The notes under the pieces: model-generated
What the model was told of the DNA's origin: nothing
Database searches by the model: none
Seen by the model: only the letters and a program-made list of their open reading frames with translations
Assembly (NCBI GenBank): GCA_902464965.1
Contig: CABQLI010000050.1
Span: forward strand, 1 to 16,321
Source of the DNA: an uncultured Collinsella sp.
Lineage (GTDB): Bacteria > Actinomycetota > Coriobacteriia > Coriobacteriales > Coriobacteriaceae
Direction of reading: 5' to 3'
Length of the DNA: 16,321 nt
In this document: in pieces, positions 15,027 through 16,321 of the stretch
Position numbering within the stretch: the stretch's first letter is position 1
Layout of the letters: each line of letters opens with the position of its first letter
Program-made: the position numbers and the translations under genes

Positions 15027-15044
15027 TTTGTGAAAGAGGCAAAG

Positions 15045-16256
15045 ATGCGTACCGATGATTTTGACTACAACCTGCCCGAAGAGCTCATCGCCCAGGCGCC
15101 TGCCGAGCCGCGCGACTCCTGCCGCCTGCTGGTGATTGATCGCAAAGGCTCCGAGACAGGAACGCCGCTAGAGCATGGCGGCACCGTCGAGCACCGCATC
15201 TTCCGTGACATCATCGACTATATCGAGCCGGGCGACGTGCTCGTTATCAACCAGACGCGCGTGATGCCGGCCCGCCTGATCGGTCGCAAGGCCGGCTCGG
15301 GCGGCGTGGTCGAGACGCTGCTGCTCAAGCGCCGCGAGGATGTGGATCCGCTGGGTCACGTTTGGGAGTGCCTGGTCAAGCCGGGTAAGCGCCTGAAGCC
15401 CGGTGCTCAGATTGAGTATCGTGCGGGCGGCGCCCATGCGCCCGAGGGGGCTCCCGTAGTGCTGACGGCCGAGGTCGTCGACTTTGTTACCGATAGCCGC
15501 GGTGGCCGTCTGGTGCGCTTTGAGCCGGCCGGTTGCAATGCCGCCGGCGACCCGCGTACGCTCGACGAGGCCATCCACGCTGCCGGCCACGTGCCGCTGC
15601 CGCCCTACATTACCGATTACGAGGGCGATCCCGAGAAATATCAGACCGTCTACGCCATGAAGGAGGAGCACTCGGCTGCCGCTCCTACGGCGGGTCTGCA
15701 TTTTACTCCTGAGCTCATGGCCGCTATCGAGGCCAAGGGTGCCAAGTTTGCCGCCGTCGAGCTCGAGGTGGGCATCGATACCTTCCGCTTGGTGGAGGAG
15801 GACGACCCTACGCAGCACGTCATGCACACCGAGCGCTACCACGTGTCGCAGGAGGTTGTCGACGCCGTGCATAAGGCCAAGGCCGAGGGCCATCGTGTGA
15901 TCGCCGTCGGCACTACCGCGGTGCGCTCGCTCGAGAGCGCGTTTGACACGGACGCGCCGGTGTCCGATCCGGCCGTGACGGCGCGCTATTTTGAAGGCCG
16001 CGAGGACGGGGCCGATACGCTTGCCTGCGGTGACATCGTGGTGCGCGAGAACGCCACGACGCAGCTTTACCTCATGCCCGGCTCGACCTATCACGTGGTC
16101 GATGCGCTGATCACGAACTTCCATGTGCCGCGCTCCACGCTCATGATGCTTGTAAGCGCGCTTGTCACCCGCGACCAAATCATGGATGCCTACGCCGCTG
16201 CCATCGAAGAACGTTATCGCTTCTTCAGCTTTGGCGACGCGATGCTCATTCTGTAG
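15045..16256 (+). CDS. queA: S-adenosylmethionine:tRNA ribosyltransferase-isomerase QueA
   Basis: Transfers and isomerises the ribosyl group of SAM onto preQ1-modified tRNA to give epoxyqueuosine, the substrate of QueH. The 403-residue protein has the family motifs FDYNLPEELIAQAP at the N-terminus, INQTRVMPARL, AAPTAGLHFT, VGTTAVRSLESA, NFHVPRSTLMMLVSA and YRFFSFGDAMLI at the C-terminus. It is longer than the roughly 340-360 residues of many QueA proteins because of inserted loops, for example around residues 40-55 and 310-335. A GTG at 15030 is in frame, but it abuts the preceding hairpin; the ATG at 15045 has AGAGG 6 nt upstream and gives the usual N-terminus. Base composition returns here to the GC-rich norm. 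Confidence 0.96.
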   Translation: MRTDDFDYNLPEELIAQAPAEPRDSCRLLVIDRKGSETGTPLEHGGTVEHRIFRDIIDYIEPGDVLVINQTRVMPARLIGRKAGSGGVVETLLLKRREDVDPLGHVWECLVKPGKRLKPGAQIEYRAGGAHAPEGAPVVLTAEVVDFVTDSRGGRLVRFEPAGCNAAGDPRTLDEAIHAAGHVPLPPYITDYEGDPEKYQTVYAMKEEHSAAAPTAGLHFTPELMAAIEAKGAKFAAVELEVGIDTFRLVEEDDPTQHVMHTERYHVSQEVVDAVHKAKAEGHRVIAVGTTAVRSLESAFDTDAPVSDPAVTARYFEGREDGADTLACGDIVVRENATTQLYLMPGSTYHVVDALITNFHVPRSTLMMLVSALVTRDQIMDAYAAAIEERYRFFSFGDAMLIL

Positions 16257-16284
16257 GTTACGGCGTTTTACAAACGCCGTAACC
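16256..16284 (+). terminator. Hairpin at the queA 3' end
   Basis: GGTTACGGCGTTT (16256-16268) pairs perfectly with 16272-16284, a 13-bp stem around a 3-nt loop. It begins in the last base of the queA stop codon. No T-tract follows, so it could be a terminator without a U-tail or a processing/stability hairpin. Nothing is recognised in the remaining 37 nt. Confidence 0.45.
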
Positions 16285-16321
16285 GGTCGACGCTGCAAAC
16301 CCGCCAGAGCGGCAATCTGCC

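Noticed and set aside
15168..16298. 376-residue frame on the - strand opposite queA
   Set aside because: Antisense shadow of an intact queA with all family motifs.
1..16321. CRISPR array, tRNA or rRNA genes, prophage genes
   Set aside because: No regularly spaced repeats, cloverleaf-type sequences, rRNA segments or phage structural genes were recognised; the S24-type regulator alone is not evidence of a prophage.

Overview
The window is a bacterial chromosome segment. Most genes are GC-rich and spaced by short gaps. Gene content (class III fructose-1,6-bisphosphatase, QueH-type epoxyqueuosine reductase, a divergent MetRS-like protein, a YfcC-type arginine/ornithine antiporter) and codon style suggest an anaerobic gut actinobacterium of the Coriobacteriia, perhaps Collinsella. 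That placement is inference from gene style; no marker gene here proves it.

Layout. 1-1361 (-): N-terminal two thirds of class III FBPase, cut by the window edge. 1682-2572 (+): DegV-family fatty-acid-binding protein. 2679-3770 (-): TIM-barrel protein of unknown function with extra tails. 3962-4132 (+): 56-residue single-pass membrane protein. 4157-5260 (-): NOL1/NOP2/Sun-family RNA m5C methyltransferase. 5412-7562 (-): MetRS-like class I tRNA ligase with an altered KMSKS loop. 7695-8264 (+): DUF3267-type membrane metalloprotease candidate. 8355-8930 (+): QueH.

8991-14911 is visibly less GC-rich and holds an arginine deiminase (ADI) locus in two divergent arms. The leftward arm is an arginine deiminase followed 2 nt later by an XRE/S24-type regulator. 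The rightward arm is an arcD-type antiporter (broken by a -1 frameshift as given), a second arginine deiminase and a catabolic-type ornithine carbamoyltransferase. ArcD would exchange arginine for ornithine, ArcA would yield citrulline and ammonia, and OTC would yield carbamoyl phosphate. The carbamate kinase that would make ATP is not here. 15045-16256 (+) is queA, whose product makes the epoxyqueuosine that QueH reduces, so the ADI locus separates two consecutive queuosine genes.

Non-coding structure is the least conventional part. A GGGACGGGGATT-cored inverted-repeat element occurs at two loci (5280-5400 and 8275-8335), and the first can fold in mutually exclusive ways. Two 17-bp direct repeats exactly 31 bp apart lie between the divergent ADI arms. 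A 7-mer recurs five times in the fbp/degV intergenic region. Two genes share an identical 11-bp extended -10 element. No rRNA, tRNA, CRISPR array, integrase or transposase was seen.
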